A stretch of 64,000 bases of DNA, from positions 992,001 to 1,056,000 of the forward strand of contig NZ_JAJKLK010000003.1 of assembly GCF_020982545.1 (NCBI RefSeq), read 5' to 3'. A program made the position numbers and the translations under genes. Below are positions 25,661 to 35,456 of this stretch, piece by piece. The notes beneath the pieces are model-generated. The model was not told the DNA's origin. It did not search any database and was given only the letters and a program-made list of their open reading frames with translations. The number at the start of each line of letters is the position of its first letter. Position 1 is the first letter of the stretch. This DNA comes from Streptomyces sp. MNU76. Its GTDB lineage: Bacteria; Actinomycetota; Actinomycetes; Streptomycetales; Streptomycetaceae.

Positions 25661-27067
25661 ACCCCGAGGCCGCCCCACCCCGCGACCCGACGCCGGGCCC
25701 ACCCTCTCCTCGTCCTGGACGTCGTCGGCCTCACCCCCCGTCTCCTCGACCACATGCCCCACCTCAAGGCCCTCGGACAGTCCGGCTCCCGCGCCCCGCT
25801 CGGCACCGTCCTGCCCGCCGTCACCTGCGCCGCCCAGTCCACCTTCCTGACCGGCACGCTCCCCGCCGAGCACGGCATCGTCGGCAACGGCTGGTACTTC
25901 CGCGAACTCGGCGACGTCCTGCTGTGGCGCCAGCACAACGGCCTCGTCGCCGGCGACAAACTCTGGGACGCCGCCCGCCGCGCACACCCCGGCTACACGG
26001 TCGCCAACATCTGCTGGTGGTACGCCATGGGCGCCGACACCGACATCACCGTCACCCCCCGTCCGATCTACTACTCCGACGGCCGCAAGGAACCCGACTG
26101 CTACACCCGCCCCCCGGCCCTGCACGACGAACTCACCGCGAAACTCGGCACGTTCCCCCTGTTCCACTTCTGGGGACCGGGCGCCGACATGGTCTCCAGC
26201 CGCTGGATCATCGATGCCACCCGCCACGTCGTCCGCACCCGCCGCCCCGACCTGGCGCTCTGCTACCTCCCCCATCTCGACTACGACCTGCAGCGCTTCG
26301 GCCCCGACGACCCGCGCTCCCTGAAGGCGGCCGCCGACCTGGACCGGGCCCTGGCACCCCTGCTCGACGACGCCCGCGCGGACGGCCGTACCGTCGTCGC
26401 GCTCTCCGAGTACGGCATCACCCGCGTGAACCGTCCCGTCGACATCAACCGCGCCCTGCGCCGCGCCGGCCTCCTCGACGTGCACACGCAGGACGGCATG
26501 GAGTACCTCGACCCGATGGCCTCACGCGCCTTCGCGGTCGCCGACCACCAGATCGCCCATGTGTACGTACGCCGCGCCGAGGACCTGGACGCCACCCGGG
26601 AAGCCCTCGCGGATCTCCCCGGGATCGATCAACTCCTCGACGACGAGGGCAAGAAGGCCCATCACCTCGACCATCCACGCTCCGGCGAGTTTGTCGCCGT
26701 CGCGGAGCCGGACGCCTGGTTCACGTACTACTACTGGCTCGACGACGATCGCGCGCCCGACTTCGCACGCCTCGTCGAGATCCATCGCAAACCCGGCTAC
26801 GACCCGGTCGAGCTGTTCATGGACCCGCTCGACCCGCTGGTGAAGCTCAAGGCGGCCACGGCACTGGCCCGCAAGAAACTCGGTCTGCGCTACCGCATGG
26901 CGGTCGTGCCGCTGGACCCCTCGCCTATTCGCGGCAGCCACGGCCGCCTTCCCGTGAGCGACGACGACGGTCCGCTCATCATCTGCTCCACCCCCCGAGC
27001 CGTCGGTGACCGTGTGGCGGCCACCGATGTGAAAGCACTCCTGCTCCGACTTGCCGGCCTGTCCTGA
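25657..27067 (+). CDS. alkaline phosphatase family / nucleotide pyrophosphatase-like protein (EboF-like), 5' frameshift
   Basis: From LLVLDVVGLTPRLLDHMPHL onward the frame is intact to 27067. It contains the nucleophile region LPAVTCAAQSTFLTGTLPAE, EHGIVGNGWYFRELGD, the metal-binding YLPHLDYDLQRFGPDD and SEYGITRVNRP, and the C-terminal VGDRVAATDVKALLLRLAGL. This is a type I phosphodiesterase/alkaline-phosphatase fold of about 460 residues. ATG 25657, overlapping the EboE stop, is out of frame with it, so one shift lies at about 25670-25720. It probably removes a phosphate or nucleotidyl group from the ebo-pathway product. Confidence 0.82.
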
Positions 27068-27154
27068 CCGGTGCCCAGGACACATGGGGTCCTGACTGGT
27101 CACAAGTGAAGCACTCACCACTGACAACGCCCGCCCACCCAGAGGAGTTCCAGC

Positions 27155-28198
27155 ATGAGCCGCATGCACCAGACCGATCCCGAGCTCACCCACCGCCTCA
27201 GCAGACGAGGCATGCTCGGCGTCGCCGCCGGCACCACCGTCGCGGCTCTGCTGGGCGCGGCCGCCCCGGCGCAGGCCGCCGCGGGCACCGACTCCGCGGC
27301 CGCCGGCAAGGGCCGGGGCCGCCCTGTCCTCCCGCCCGGCCGGCTCGGCATCCAGCTCTACAGCCTGCGCGACAAGGTCTCCACCCTCGGCTTCGCGCCC
27401 GTCTTCGCCGAGTTGGAGAAGTACGGCTACGACGAGGTCGAGTTCGCCGGCTACACCCAGGGTTCGGCGGGCCCCATCACCCTCGCACAGCTCAAGCGCC
27501 TGGCCCGCAACCACGGCCTGACCCCGATCGGCAGCCACGTCGGCTACTACTCCAGCGACCCGAACGCGTACACCTTCGCCCAGAACCTCACCAAGGTCCT
27601 CGACGACGCCCAGGCCCTGGGCCTCAAGCACATCGGCACCGCCGCCGGTCCGTTCCGCTACGGCACGACCGTCGACGCGATGAAGCGGGCCGCCCACGAG
27701 TTCAACACCTACGGCGCGGCGGCCCGGGCACGGGGCATGAAGTTCTACCAGCACAACCACAGCGAGGAGTTCTCCTTCGCCACCGACAACCCCAGGGTGC
27801 GCCTCTACGACGTGCTGCTCCGCGAGACCGACCCCGACCTGGTCTTCCTGGAGATGGACATCTTCTGGGCCTACGTGGCCCAGTTCCGGTTCTCGAAGCG
27901 GCCCGACGGCACGGCCGCGCCCTTCGAGCCCCTCGACTACGTCCTGCGGCGCCCGAACCGCTACCCGCTCTTTCACGTCAAGGACGGCGAGAGCGACCCG
28001 TCGAACCCCTTCGGCTACCGCATGGTGGACGTCGGCGACGGCGACATCGACTACCAGAAGTTCATCTCGGCCGTCACCCGGCTGAAGGGCCACCGTCTCG
28101 CCCACCACTGGCAGGCCGAGCACGACAACCCCTCCGAGTCCCTCACCTTCGCCCGCCGCTCCAGCGAGCACCTGCACTCGCTGCGGGAGAAGTGCTGA
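27155..28198 (+). CDS. Tat-exported sugar phosphate isomerase/epimerase-like TIM barrel
   Basis: ATG 27155 follows GAGGAG. The N-terminus has a twin-arginine signal (RLSRRGMLGVAAGTTVAAL then LGAAAPAQAA), so the enzyme folds in the cytoplasm and acts outside. The mature domain has the isomerase/epimerase ligands: EKYGYDEVEFAGY, KFYQHNHSEEFSF, VFLEMDIFWAYVAQF (Glu, Asp), YPLFHVKDGES (His) and HHWQAEHDNPSES. It probably acts on an extracellular keto-sugar or glycoside. It sits 87 bp after the ebo-like operon and may be cotranscribed, or may serve the 3-keto-sugar island upstream. Confidence 0.85.
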   Translation: MSRMHQTDPELTHRLSRRGMLGVAAGTTVAALLGAAAPAQAAAGTDSAAAGKGRGRPVLPPGRLGIQLYSLRDKVSTLGFAPVFAELEKYGYDEVEFAGYTQGSAGPITLAQLKRLARNHGLTPIGSHVGYYSSDPNAYTFAQNLTKVLDDAQALGLKHIGTAAGPFRYGTTVDAMKRAAHEFNTYGAAARARGMKFYQHNHSEEFSFATDNPRVRLYDVLLRETDPDLVFLEMDIFWAYVAQFRFSKRPDGTAAPFEPLDYVLRRPNRYPLFHVKDGESDPSNPFGYRMVDVGDGDIDYQKFISAVTRLKGHRLAHHWQAEHDNPSESLTFARRSSEHLHSLREKC

Positions 28199-28215
28199 CC
28201 GGCGGCGGACGACAA

Positions 28216-28270
28216 CGGCAGCAGGCGGCCGCCCCGTGGTCCCGCACCACGGGGCGGCCGCCTGCTGCCG
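28216..28270. terminator. 25-bp perfect hairpin between convergent genes
   Basis: Positions 28216-28240 are perfectly complementary to 28246-28270 across a CCCGC loop. The stem contains CGGCCG and ends CGTGGT/ACCACG. It lies between the TIM-barrel gene (+) and the OFA transporter gene (-) and should terminate both. Confidence 0.9.
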
Positions 28271-28283
28271 TACGCGAAAGGCG

Positions 28284-29672
28284 TCAGACCACTTCGTCAC
28301 CGAGGGGGCGGGGGTTGGGAGCGATGTGCTTGCTGCGGGGCCGCCCCGGCGGGTGCAGGAAGACCGCCACGCCACCGGCGAAGAGCGAGATGGAACCGGC
28401 GAGCACGAAGGCGCCCGCGTAGTCCCAGGCGCCCACGACCACGGCGCCCATACCGGAACCGAGAAGCCCGGACACCAGCTTGGAACTGTAGACCAGACCG
28501 TAGTTGGAGGCGTTGTTGTTCTCGCCGAAGTAGTCCGCGGTCATCGCCGCGAACATCGGGAAGATGGCGCCGCCGCCGAAGCCGGAGATGCTGGAGAACA
28601 CCAGGAACAGCGGCAGGTTGCCGATGTTGCCGGACCACAGGATGCCGTACTGGGACAGACCCAGCACGATGCAGACGAAGATCAGGCACTGCTTGCGGCC
28701 GTAGCGGTCGGAGAGCCAGCCGATGACACCGCGGCCCGTGCCGTTGACGATCGCCTTCAGGGACATCGCGGTGGCCACGATCCCGCCCGCGAAACCCGCC
28801 TCGTTGCCGAACGGCACCTGGAAGGCGATGCCGAAGATGTTCACACCCGAGGTGCACAGCAGACAGAACCACATCAGCGCGACCCGGCCCGTCCGCCAGG
28901 CCTCACCCGGCGTGTACTGCTTCACGGCCGGCGGGTTCTTCTCCAGCGCGCGCCGCGCGCGCGGGTCGTCCGGCTTGCGCAGCGGGTCGACCTCGGCCGG
29001 CCACCAGTTCTTCGGCGGGTCCTGGAAGAAGTAGCCCGCCGCGGCGACGACCGCCGCGAGGAACACACCGACACAGACGAGCACCCAGCGGAAGTTCGTC
29101 AGGTCCATGTACCCGGTGAAGATGAAGACGAAGGGCACCGAACCGTAGGCGAAGCCGCCGTTGACGAAGCCGGTCTTGCCGCCCTTGCGCTCGGGGTACC
29201 ACTTGCCGACCATGTTCACGCAGGTCGCGTACACCATGCCGGCTCCCATGCCGCTGAACATGCCGAAGCCGATGTACGCGACGACGACGTGCGGTGCGAA
29301 CGCGAGGGACACGTACCCGAGGAGGGTGCCGACGGCGCCCAGCATCATCGCCCAGCGGGCGGGGAGTTTGCCGCTCTCACGGAGTTTCCCCGCTGGGAAG
29401 GCCACCGCGGCCTGGAAGAACACCCAGACGCCCAGCATCCAGAAGATGTGCTGGTTGCTCCAGCTGTGCGCCGTGTGCAGAGTCTCCTCGGCGGACGCGA
29501 ACGCGTACTCCGCCGAGCTGATGCCCATCATGCCCACCCACGGCAGGATGACCATCCACTTGCGTTTGCGCCCCATGATGTCCAGGTCGGACTCGCCGAT
29601 CCGGTACATCCGGCCGCCTGCGTCCGTCACCTCCCGGTGGGGGACGGGTGTGGAGATGTCAGTTGTTGCCAT
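28284..29672 (-). CDS. OFA family MFS transporter (oxalate/formate antiporter-like)
   Basis: ATG 29672 follows GGAGGG. The 462-residue protein has 12 predicted membrane helices and the OFA signatures KRKWMVILPWVGMMGISSAE, FFQAAVAFPAGKLRESG, GMGAGMVYATCVNMVGKWYP, ERKGGKTGFVNGGFAYGS and GRGVIGWLSDRYGRKQCL. OFA transporters exchange small carboxylates such as oxalate and formate. The gene lies downstream of oxalyl-CoA decarboxylase-like, formyl-CoA transferase and acyl-CoA ligase genes on the same strand, which supports oxalate or formate as substrate. A 92-bp tandem repeat array separates it from that operon, so its expression may be uncoupled. Confidence 0.88.
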   Translation of the reverse strand: MATTDISTPVPHREVTDAGGRMYRIGESDLDIMGRKRKWMVILPWVGMMGISSAEYAFASAEETLHTAHSWSNQHIFWMLGVWVFFQAAVAFPAGKLRESGKLPARWAMMLGAVGTLLGYVSLAFAPHVVVAYIGFGMFSGMGAGMVYATCVNMVGKWYPERKGGKTGFVNGGFAYGSVPFVFIFTGYMDLTNFRWVLVCVGVFLAAVVAAAGYFFQDPPKNWWPAEVDPLRKPDDPRARRALEKNPPAVKQYTPGEAWRTGRVALMWFCLLCTSGVNIFGIAFQVPFGNEAGFAGGIVATAMSLKAIVNGTGRGVIGWLSDRYGRKQCLIFVCIVLGLSQYGILWSGNIGNLPLFLVFSSISGFGGGAIFPMFAAMTADYFGENNNASNYGLVYSSKLVSGLLGSGMGAVVVGAWDYAGAFVLAGSISLFAGGVAVFLHPPGRPRSKHIAPNPRPLGDEVV

Positions 29673-29815
29673 GTCGATCGAACCCTCCGCGTGGAAGAAG
29701 TCTGGCCAGCGCCCCCTGTCCGTGCTTCTCTGCGCCGGGGCCCGCGGTGAGCGGTCGCCGCAGGCCCCGTGGTTCGAGCCGTCGCTCAGCTCATCGACCG
29801 CCTCCCAACAGCCCA

Positions 29816-30201
29816 GCGGCCCGCGCCCAGCGGGCAGTGTCACGCCCCGGGGGCAACCCCCGGCTCCCCGGCCGACTCGCAGCCGACGCGCCCATCAGAG
29901 CAAACCTGCGGCCCGCGCCCAGCGGGCAGTGTCACGCCCCGGGGGCAACCCCCGGCTCCCCGGCCGACTCGCAGCCGACGCGCCCATCAGAGCAAACCTG
30001 CGGCCCGCGCCCAGCGGGCAGTGTCACGCCCCGGGGGCAACCCCCGGACCCCCGGCCGACTCGCAGCCGACGCGCCCATCAGAGCAAACCTGCGGCCCGC
30101 GCCCAGCGGGCTGTGTCACGCCCGGGGGACGACCCCCGGACCCCCGGCCGTACCGCAGCTGGCGCGCCCGTCACAGCAACCCCGCGGCCCGCGCCCAGCG
30201 G
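29816..30201. repeat. 92-bp tandem repeat array (four full copies plus 18 bp) with a hairpin in each copy
   Basis: GCGGCCCGCGCCCAGCGG recurs at 29816, 29908, 30000, 30092 and 30184, exactly 92 bp apart. The copies are nearly identical, and the one nearest the ligase gene is the most diverged. Each copy includes CCGGGGG-CAA-CCCCCGG (for example 29847-29863) or a close variant, a strong stem-loop. Read on the minus strand the unit begins inside the last codons of the acyl-CoA ligase gene (stop at 30171), so the array looks like serial duplication of that gene's 3' end and terminator. It fills most of the 498-bp gap before the OFA transporter gene; the rest shows nothing else clear. Confidence 0.95.
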
Positions 30202-32303
30202 TACTTCGCGCCCAGCACCGCCACCGGCTTCTCGGTCGTGTACGGGTACGCCACGACCCCCCGCTCGAAGAGGTACTGGCAGGCCTCCTCCACCTCGACG
30301 TCACCCGCGAGCGACGCGACCACGGGCTTCTCGATGCCGCGCTCCCGGAACTCGGCCACCACGCGCGCGGTGAGCTTCGCGAAGACCATCGGGGGAGTGA
30401 CGATGGTGTGCCAGTAGCCGAGGACGAGCGCGTGGATGCGCGGGTCCGTAAGGCCCAGCCGGATCGTCGCCTCGTACGTCGACGGCGGCTCGCCCCCGGT
30501 GATGTCGACCGGGTTGCCGGCCGCCCCGAACGGCGGGATGAACGTCCTGAACGACGCGTCCAGGTCCGGCGGGATCTCCATCAGGGTCAGCCCGTTGTCC
30601 GTCACCGCGTCCGACAGCAGCACACCGCTGCCGCCGGCCCCCGTGATGATCACGACGTTGTCGCCCTGGGGCGCCGGCAGCACCGGCAACGCGCGCGCGT
30701 ACTCCAGCATGTCGTTCAGGCCGGGCGCCCTGATGACACCGGCCTGCTTGAGGATGTCCTCGTACACGGCGTCGTCGCCCGCCAGCGCGCCCGTGTGCGA
30801 GCCCGCCGCCTTCGCCCCGGCGGCCGTACGGCCCGCCTTCAGGACCACGACCGGCTTCTTCGGGACGGTCGCCCGCGCGGCCTCCACGAAGGCCCGCCCG
30901 TCCTTCAGGTCCTCCAGGTGCATGGCGATGCACTCGGTGTGCGGGTCCTCGCCGAACCAGGTCAGCAGGTCGTCCTCGTCCAGGTCCGACTTGTTGCCGA
31001 GGCCGACGATCGCCGACACACCCGTCTTCGTGGTGCGCGCGAAGCCCAGGATGGCCATCCCGATGCCGCCGGACTGCGAGGTGAGCGCCACCCCGCCCTT
31101 GACGTCGTAGGGCGTGCAGAACGTGGCGCAGAGGCCCTGCCAGGTCGAGTAGTAGCCGTAGATGTTCGGTCCGAGCAGCCGGATGCCGTGCCGCTCGGCG
31201 ATCGCCACGATCTCCTCCTGGAGCTCGTGCTCGCCGGTCTCGGCGAAACCCGACGGGATCAGAACGGCGTTGGGGATGCCCTTGCGACCCACATCCTCCA
31301 GCGCCGCAGCCACGAACTTGGCGGGGATCGCGAAGACCGCCACATCCACCTCACCGGGAACGTCCGTGACACTCTTGTACGCCTTGCGGCCCAGAATGTC
31401 ATCGGCCTTGGGGTTCACCGGATGGATCTCGCCGGCGAAGCCTCCGTCGACGAGGTTGCGCATCACCGAGTTGCCGATCTTGCCCTGCTCGTTGGAGGCC
31501 CCGATCACGGCCACCGACGAGGGCTGCATCAGCCGGCGCATCGACGTCAGGATCTCGTCCCGCGGGTAGGTGCGCCTCGGCTTCGGCACCGACTCCGCGA
31601 GGATCACCCGGATGTCCGCCGCGACCGCGCCCTCCGGGGTCGCGATCACCGGGTTGAGGTCCACCTCGGCGATCTCCGGGAAGTCCGCGACGAGTTCGGA
31701 GACCCGGCGGATCTGCTCGGCGATCGCCCACCGGTCCACGGCGGGCGCCCCGCGCACCCCCCGCAGGATCTCGGCCGCGCGGATCGAGTCCAGCATCGAC
31801 AGCGCCTCGTCCGCGTCGACCGGAGCGAGCCGGAACGTCACGTCCTTGAGGACCTCGACCAGCACCCCGCCGAGCCCGAACGCGACCACCTTGCCGAACG
31901 TCGGGTCCGTCACCGCGCCGACGATGACTTCCTGCCCCTTCGGCAGCAGTTCCTGCACCTGGACGCCCTCGATACGGGCGTCCGGCGCGTACGCGCGCGC
32001 GTTGTCGACGATGGTGTGGAACGCCGCCCGTACGTCGGCCGCGCCCTCCACCCCGACGATCACCCCGCCCGCGTCGGTCTTGTGCAGGATGTCCGGCGAC
32101 ACGATCTTCATCACCACCGGTCCGCCGAAGCGCGCCGCGAACGACACCGCCTCCTCCACGTCCCGGGCCAACTCCTCGCCGGGTACGGCGATCCCGTACG
32201 CGTCGGCGATCACCTTGCCCTCGGGAGCGGTCAGCGCGCACCGTCCCTCGGCCCGTACGGCGTCGAGGAGCTCACGCACCCGTGCGCCCCGGTCTTCGGC
32301 CAT
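30171..32303 (-). CDS. ADP-forming acetate--CoA ligase family protein (fused alpha/beta acyl-CoA synthetase)
   Basis: ATG 32303 gives 710 residues; it lies 3 nt after the transferase stop. The N-terminal ~230 residues are the ATP-grasp domain (GPVVMKIVSPDILHKTDAGG, VQVQELLPKGQEVIVGAVTD, VAFGLGGVLVEVLKDVTFRL, EVDLNPVIATPEG). The remainder is the CoA-binding and succinyl-CoA ligase-like part (SSVAVIGASNEQGKIGNSVM, AVLIPSGFAETGEHELQEEI, GPNIYGYYSTWQGL, ALTSQSGGIGMAILG and the phosphohistidine loop AAGSHTGALAGDD). It forms acyl-CoA from a carboxylate with ATP. In this operon it may activate oxalate or formate. Confidence 0.87.
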   Translation of the reverse strand: MAEDRGARVRELLDAVRAEGRCALTAPEGKVIADAYGIAVPGEELARDVEEAVSFAARFGGPVVMKIVSPDILHKTDAGGVIVGVEGAADVRAAFHTIVDNARAYAPDARIEGVQVQELLPKGQEVIVGAVTDPTFGKVVAFGLGGVLVEVLKDVTFRLAPVDADEALSMLDSIRAAEILRGVRGAPAVDRWAIAEQIRRVSELVADFPEIAEVDLNPVIATPEGAVAADIRVILAESVPKPRRTYPRDEILTSMRRLMQPSSVAVIGASNEQGKIGNSVMRNLVDGGFAGEIHPVNPKADDILGRKAYKSVTDVPGEVDVAVFAIPAKFVAAALEDVGRKGIPNAVLIPSGFAETGEHELQEEIVAIAERHGIRLLGPNIYGYYSTWQGLCATFCTPYDVKGGVALTSQSGGIGMAILGFARTTKTGVSAIVGLGNKSDLDEDDLLTWFGEDPHTECIAMHLEDLKDGRAFVEAARATVPKKPVVVLKAGRTAAGAKAAGSHTGALAGDDAVYEDILKQAGVIRAPGLNDMLEYARALPVLPAPQGDNVVIITGAGGSGVLLSDAVTDNGLTLMEIPPDLDASFRTFIPPFGAAGNPVDITGGEPPSTYEATIRLGLTDPRIHALVLGYWHTIVTPPMVFAKLTARVVAEFRERGIEKPVVASLAGDVEVEEACQYLFERGVVAYPYTTEKPVAVLGAKYRWARAAGLL

Positions 32304-32306
32304 CAA

Positions 32307-33557
32307 TCAGATCACTCCGTTCGACTTGAGCAGGCGCAACTCCTCGTCGCCGAGCCCCAGCTCGCCGACGTAGACCTCTTCGTTGTGTTCGCCGAGCAGG
32401 GGTGAACTGGTCACGTCCACGGGGGAGTCGGACAGCTTCAGTGGGCTGCCGACGGTCACGAACTCACCGCGCTCGGGGTGCGGCACGGTGACGACCATCT
32501 CGTTGGAGACCAGCGACTCGTCCTCGATGATCTCCTTGGTGGACAGGATCGGCCCGCACGGGATGTTGTGCGCGTTCAGCCGCTCCAGCACCTCCCACTT
32601 GGGCAGGGTGGACGACCACTCCTCGATCAGCTGGAACATCTTGTTGAGCTTGGGCAGCCGGGCCTCCGGCGTCGCCCACTCGGGGGCGTCCGCGAGCTCC
32701 GGCCGGCCGATGAGTTCGCTCAGCGGCTGCCAGCCGACGGGCTGCACGATGACGTAGACGTAGTCGTTCGGGCCGCCCGGCGCGCACTTGACGGCCCAGC
32801 CGGGCTGGCCGCCGCCGGACGCGTTCCCGGACCTGGGAACCTCGTCGCCGAAGTCGTCGTTGGGATATTCACGGAGCGGGCCATGTGCCAGCCGCTGCTG
32901 GTCCCTCAGCTTCACCCGACAGAGGTTGAGGACGGCGTGCTGCATGGCCACGTTGACCCGCTGGCCGCGCCCGGTGCTCTCCCGCTGGTACAGCGCCGCG
33001 AGGATTGCCGCCACGGCGTGGATGCCCGTGCCCGAGTCCCCGATCTGGGCCCCCGTCGCCAGCGGCGGCCCGTCCTCGAAGCCGGTGGTCGCCATGGACC
33101 CGCCCATGGCCTGCGCGACGACCTCGTACGCCTTGAAGTTGGTGTACGGGCCGTCCCCGAACCCCTTGATGGAGGCATAGACGATACGCGGATTGATCTC
33201 CTGGATACGATCCCAGGTGAAGCCCATGCGGTCCACCGCGCCCGGTCCGAAGTTCTCGACCATGACGTCGGAGCGCCGGATCAGTTCGGTGAGGATCTCC
33301 TTGCCGCGCTCGGTCTTGGTGTTGAGGGTGATGCTCCGCTTGTTGCAGTTGAGCATCGTGAAGTAGAGGGAGTCGACGTCGGGGAGGTCGCGCAGCTGCT
33401 TGCGCGTGATGTCGCCCGTCGGCGCCTCCAGCTTCACCACGTCCGCGCCGAGCCAGGCGAGGAGTTGGGTGGCGGACGGGCCGGACTGGACGTGCGTCAT
33501 GTCGAGGACGCGGACGCCTTCGAGAGCCTTGGTCGACGTTCCTGCGGTGGGGGTCAT
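32307..33557 (-). CDS. frc: formyl-CoA:oxalate CoA-transferase (family III CoA-transferase)
   Basis: ATG 33557 sits 8 nt after GAGG; a GTG at 33566 lies inside that RBS and is rejected. The ~416 residues match Frc: [93 protein letters not shown] and the nucleophile Asp in [18 protein letters not shown]. The reaction is oxalate + formyl-CoA to oxalyl-CoA + formate. The gene lies between the decarboxylase and ligase genes with short gaps, as in oxalate catabolism operons. The family also contains carnitine and other acyl-CoA transferases, but the close Frc-like motifs and context favour oxalate. Confidence 0.87.
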   Translation of the reverse strand: MTPTAGTSTKALEGVRVLDMTHVQSGPSATQLLAWLGADVVKLEAPTGDITRKQLRDLPDVDSLYFTMLNCNKRSITLNTKTERGKEILTELIRRSDVMVENFGPGAVDRMGFTWDRIQEINPRIVYASIKGFGDGPYTNFKAYEVVAQAMGGSMATTGFEDGPPLATGAQIGDSGTGIHAVAAILAALYQRESTGRGQRVNVAMQHAVLNLCRVKLRDQQRLAHGPLREYPNDDFGDEVPRSGNASGGGQPGWAVKCAPGGPNDYVYVIVQPVGWQPLSELIGRPELADAPEWATPEARLPKLNKMFQLIEEWSSTLPKWEVLERLNAHNIPCGPILSTKEIIEDESLVSNEMVVTVPHPERGEFVTVGSPLKLSDSPVDVTSSPLLGEHNEEVYVGELGLGDEELRLLKSNGVI

Positions 33558-33567
33558 CGAGGGCACC

Positions 33568-35268
33568 TCACTTGTACATCGTCTGGTTCATGGTTCCGGG
33601 GGCGTACGCGTCCGGGTCGACCCAGACGTTGATGAGCGACGGCTTGCCGGACTCACGGGCGCGCCGGAGCGCGGGGCCGATGTCGGCGGGGTCGCGGACC
33701 TCCTCGCCGTATCCGCCCAGCATCTGGGCGAACTTGTCGTAGTGGACGTCGCCGAGGGTGTTGCCGACGCGCTCGCGCTCCTCGCCGTACTTGGCCTTCT
33801 GGCCGTAGCGGATCTGGTTCATGGAGGAGTTGTTGCCGACGATGCCGACGAAGGGGAGGTCGTAGCGGACGAGGGTCTCGAAGTCCCAGCCGGTGAGGGA
33901 GAAGGCGCCGTCACCGAAGAGGGCCACCACCTCCTTGTCGGGCCGCGCCTTCTTGGCGGCGAGCACGAAGGGGACGCCGACGCCGAGCGTGCCGAGGGGA
34001 CCCGGGTCCATCCAGTGCCCGGGTGACTTGGGCTGCACGACCTGACCGGAGAAGGTGACGATGTCGCCGCCGTCGCCGATGTAGATCGAGTCCTCGGTGA
34101 GGAAGTCGTCGATCTCGCTGACCAGCCGGTAGGGGTGGATGGGCGAGGCGTCGGACTTCAGGCTGGGCAGCCGCTTCTCGATGGCGGTCTGCTCGGCGGC
34201 GCGCAGCTCGTCGAGCCACTCCTTGCGCCTCGACGCGCCCCCGTTGCCGTACCCATGAAAAGCGTGTCCGGAGGCCGCCTCGGTCACCGACTTGAGCACG
34301 AGGCCCGCGTCGCCGACGATCCCGAGGTCGATGTCGCGGTTCTTGCCGACGGTCCGGTAGTCGAGGTCGATCTGGACGACGGTCGCGTCCGGCGACAGCC
34401 GCTTGCCGTAGCCCATGCGGAAGTCGAAGGGCGTACCGACGATGACGATGACGTCGGCGTGGGAGAAGGCGTACCGGCGGGAGAGCTGGAAGTGGTGCGG
34501 GTCGCCCGGCGGGAGTGTGCCGCGCCCGGCGCCGTTCATGTACGCCGGGATGTTGAGCGTGCGCACCAGTTCGATCGCGGACTCGGTTCCCCGGGTCGTC
34601 CACACCTGGCTGCCCAGCAGGATCGCGGGCTTCTCGGCGTGCACCAGCAGGTCGGCGAGCTTCTCGATCGCCTCGGGGTCGCCGGCCGAGCGGGTCGAGG
34701 CCCGGTAGGCGCCGGCCTTCGGGACGCGTGCCTTCTCCACCGGCACCTTGGCGTCGAGGACGTCACGGGGGATCTCCAGGAAGGAGGGGCCGGGGGCGCC
34801 GTGGTAGCACTCGCGGAACGCCATCGACACCATGTCGGCGGCGCGGGCCGTGTCCGGCACGGTCGCCGCGAACTTGGTGATGGGCGTCATCATGTCGACG
34901 TGCGGCAGGTCCTGGAGGGACCCCATCTTGTGCTGGGTGTGCGCGCCCTGACCGCCGATCAGCAGCATCGGGGACTCCGCGCGGAAGGCGTTGGCGACAC
35001 CGGTCACGGCGTCGGTGGTACCGGGGCCGGCGGTGACGACCGCGCAGCCGGGCTTGCCCGTGATACGGGCGTAGCCGTCGGCGGCGTGTGCGGCGACCTG
35101 CTCGTGGCGGACGTCGACGACCTCGATGCCCTCGTCGACGCAGCCGTCGTAGATGTCGATGATGTGGCCGCCGCACAGGGTGTAGATGACCTCCACACCC
35201 TCCGCTTTGAGTGCCTTCGCGACGAGGTGACCACCGGAAATGAGGTCCTGGCTGTTGCCGTCGGGCAT
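33568..35268 (-). CDS. oxc: ThDP-dependent enzyme, probable oxalyl-CoA decarboxylase
   Basis: The 566-residue protein has the three ThDP-enzyme domains: the catalytic Glu in [37 protein letters not shown], a central ADP/CoA-type domain ([20 protein letters not shown]), and the ThDP-Mg motif [20 protein letters not shown] ending in [12 protein letters not shown]. Oxalyl-CoA decarboxylase turns oxalyl-CoA to formyl-CoA and CO2. The main alternatives are acetolactate synthase-like or 2-hydroxyacyl-CoA lyase activity. The neighbouring Frc and OFA transporter support decarboxylase. It is the first gene of the minus-strand arm; the CATACAGT operator is 95 bp upstream of its start. Confidence 0.78.
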   Translation of the reverse strand: MPDGNSQDLISGGHLVAKALKAEGVEVIYTLCGGHIIDIYDGCVDEGIEVVDVRHEQVAAHAADGYARITGKPGCAVVTAGPGTTDAVTGVANAFRAESPMLLIGGQGAHTQHKMGSLQDLPHVDMMTPITKFAATVPDTARAADMVSMAFRECYHGAPGPSFLEIPRDVLDAKVPVEKARVPKAGAYRASTRSAGDPEAIEKLADLLVHAEKPAILLGSQVWTTRGTESAIELVRTLNIPAYMNGAGRGTLPPGDPHHFQLSRRYAFSHADVIVIVGTPFDFRMGYGKRLSPDATVVQIDLDYRTVGKNRDIDLGIVGDAGLVLKSVTEAASGHAFHGYGNGGASRRKEWLDELRAAEQTAIEKRLPSLKSDASPIHPYRLVSEIDDFLTEDSIYIGDGGDIVTFSGQVVQPKSPGHWMDPGPLGTLGVGVPFVLAAKKARPDKEVVALFGDGAFSLTGWDFETLVRYDLPFVGIVGNNSSMNQIRYGQKAKYGEERERVGNTLGDVHYDKFAQMLGGYGEEVRDPADIGPALRRARESGKPSLINVWVDPDAYAPGTMNQTMYK

Positions 35269-35363
35269 GGCGAAGTCCTGTCCCTTCGTAGGGGTTTCGT
35301 GGGGTCTTCGTGAGCTCTTCGTGGGGTCTTCGGTACGGGTCGGAGCGCTCTCGCGGCTAATTG

Positions 35364-35387
35364 CATACAGTCGACGAATACTGTATG
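35364..35387. promoter_or_regulatory. perfect inverted-repeat operator in the oxalate divergon
   Basis: CATACAGT (35364-35371), an 8-nt spacer, and ACTGTATG (35380-35387) form a perfect palindrome that is unusually AT-rich for this DNA. It lies between the divergent decarboxylase and SucC-like genes. Its form resembles sites of GntR/FCD or similar dimeric regulators. A single bound regulator could control both arms. Confidence 0.72.
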
Positions 35388-35456
35388 AAGCTTGTTATCC
35401 CGCATCCGGTGGGTGGTGTCCAGGGGGCGTGCGGCACTTTTGAGTCAGGAGCCGGA

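Noticed and set aside
29816..30201. Possible CRISPR array
   Set aside because: The units are contiguous 92-bp tandem copies with no unique spacers, and they start inside a coding region.
29769..32405. Long plus-strand frame across the 92-bp repeats and the acyl-CoA ligase gene
   Set aside because: It is antisense to a well-supported ligase and frc end; the composition is typical of shadow frames.
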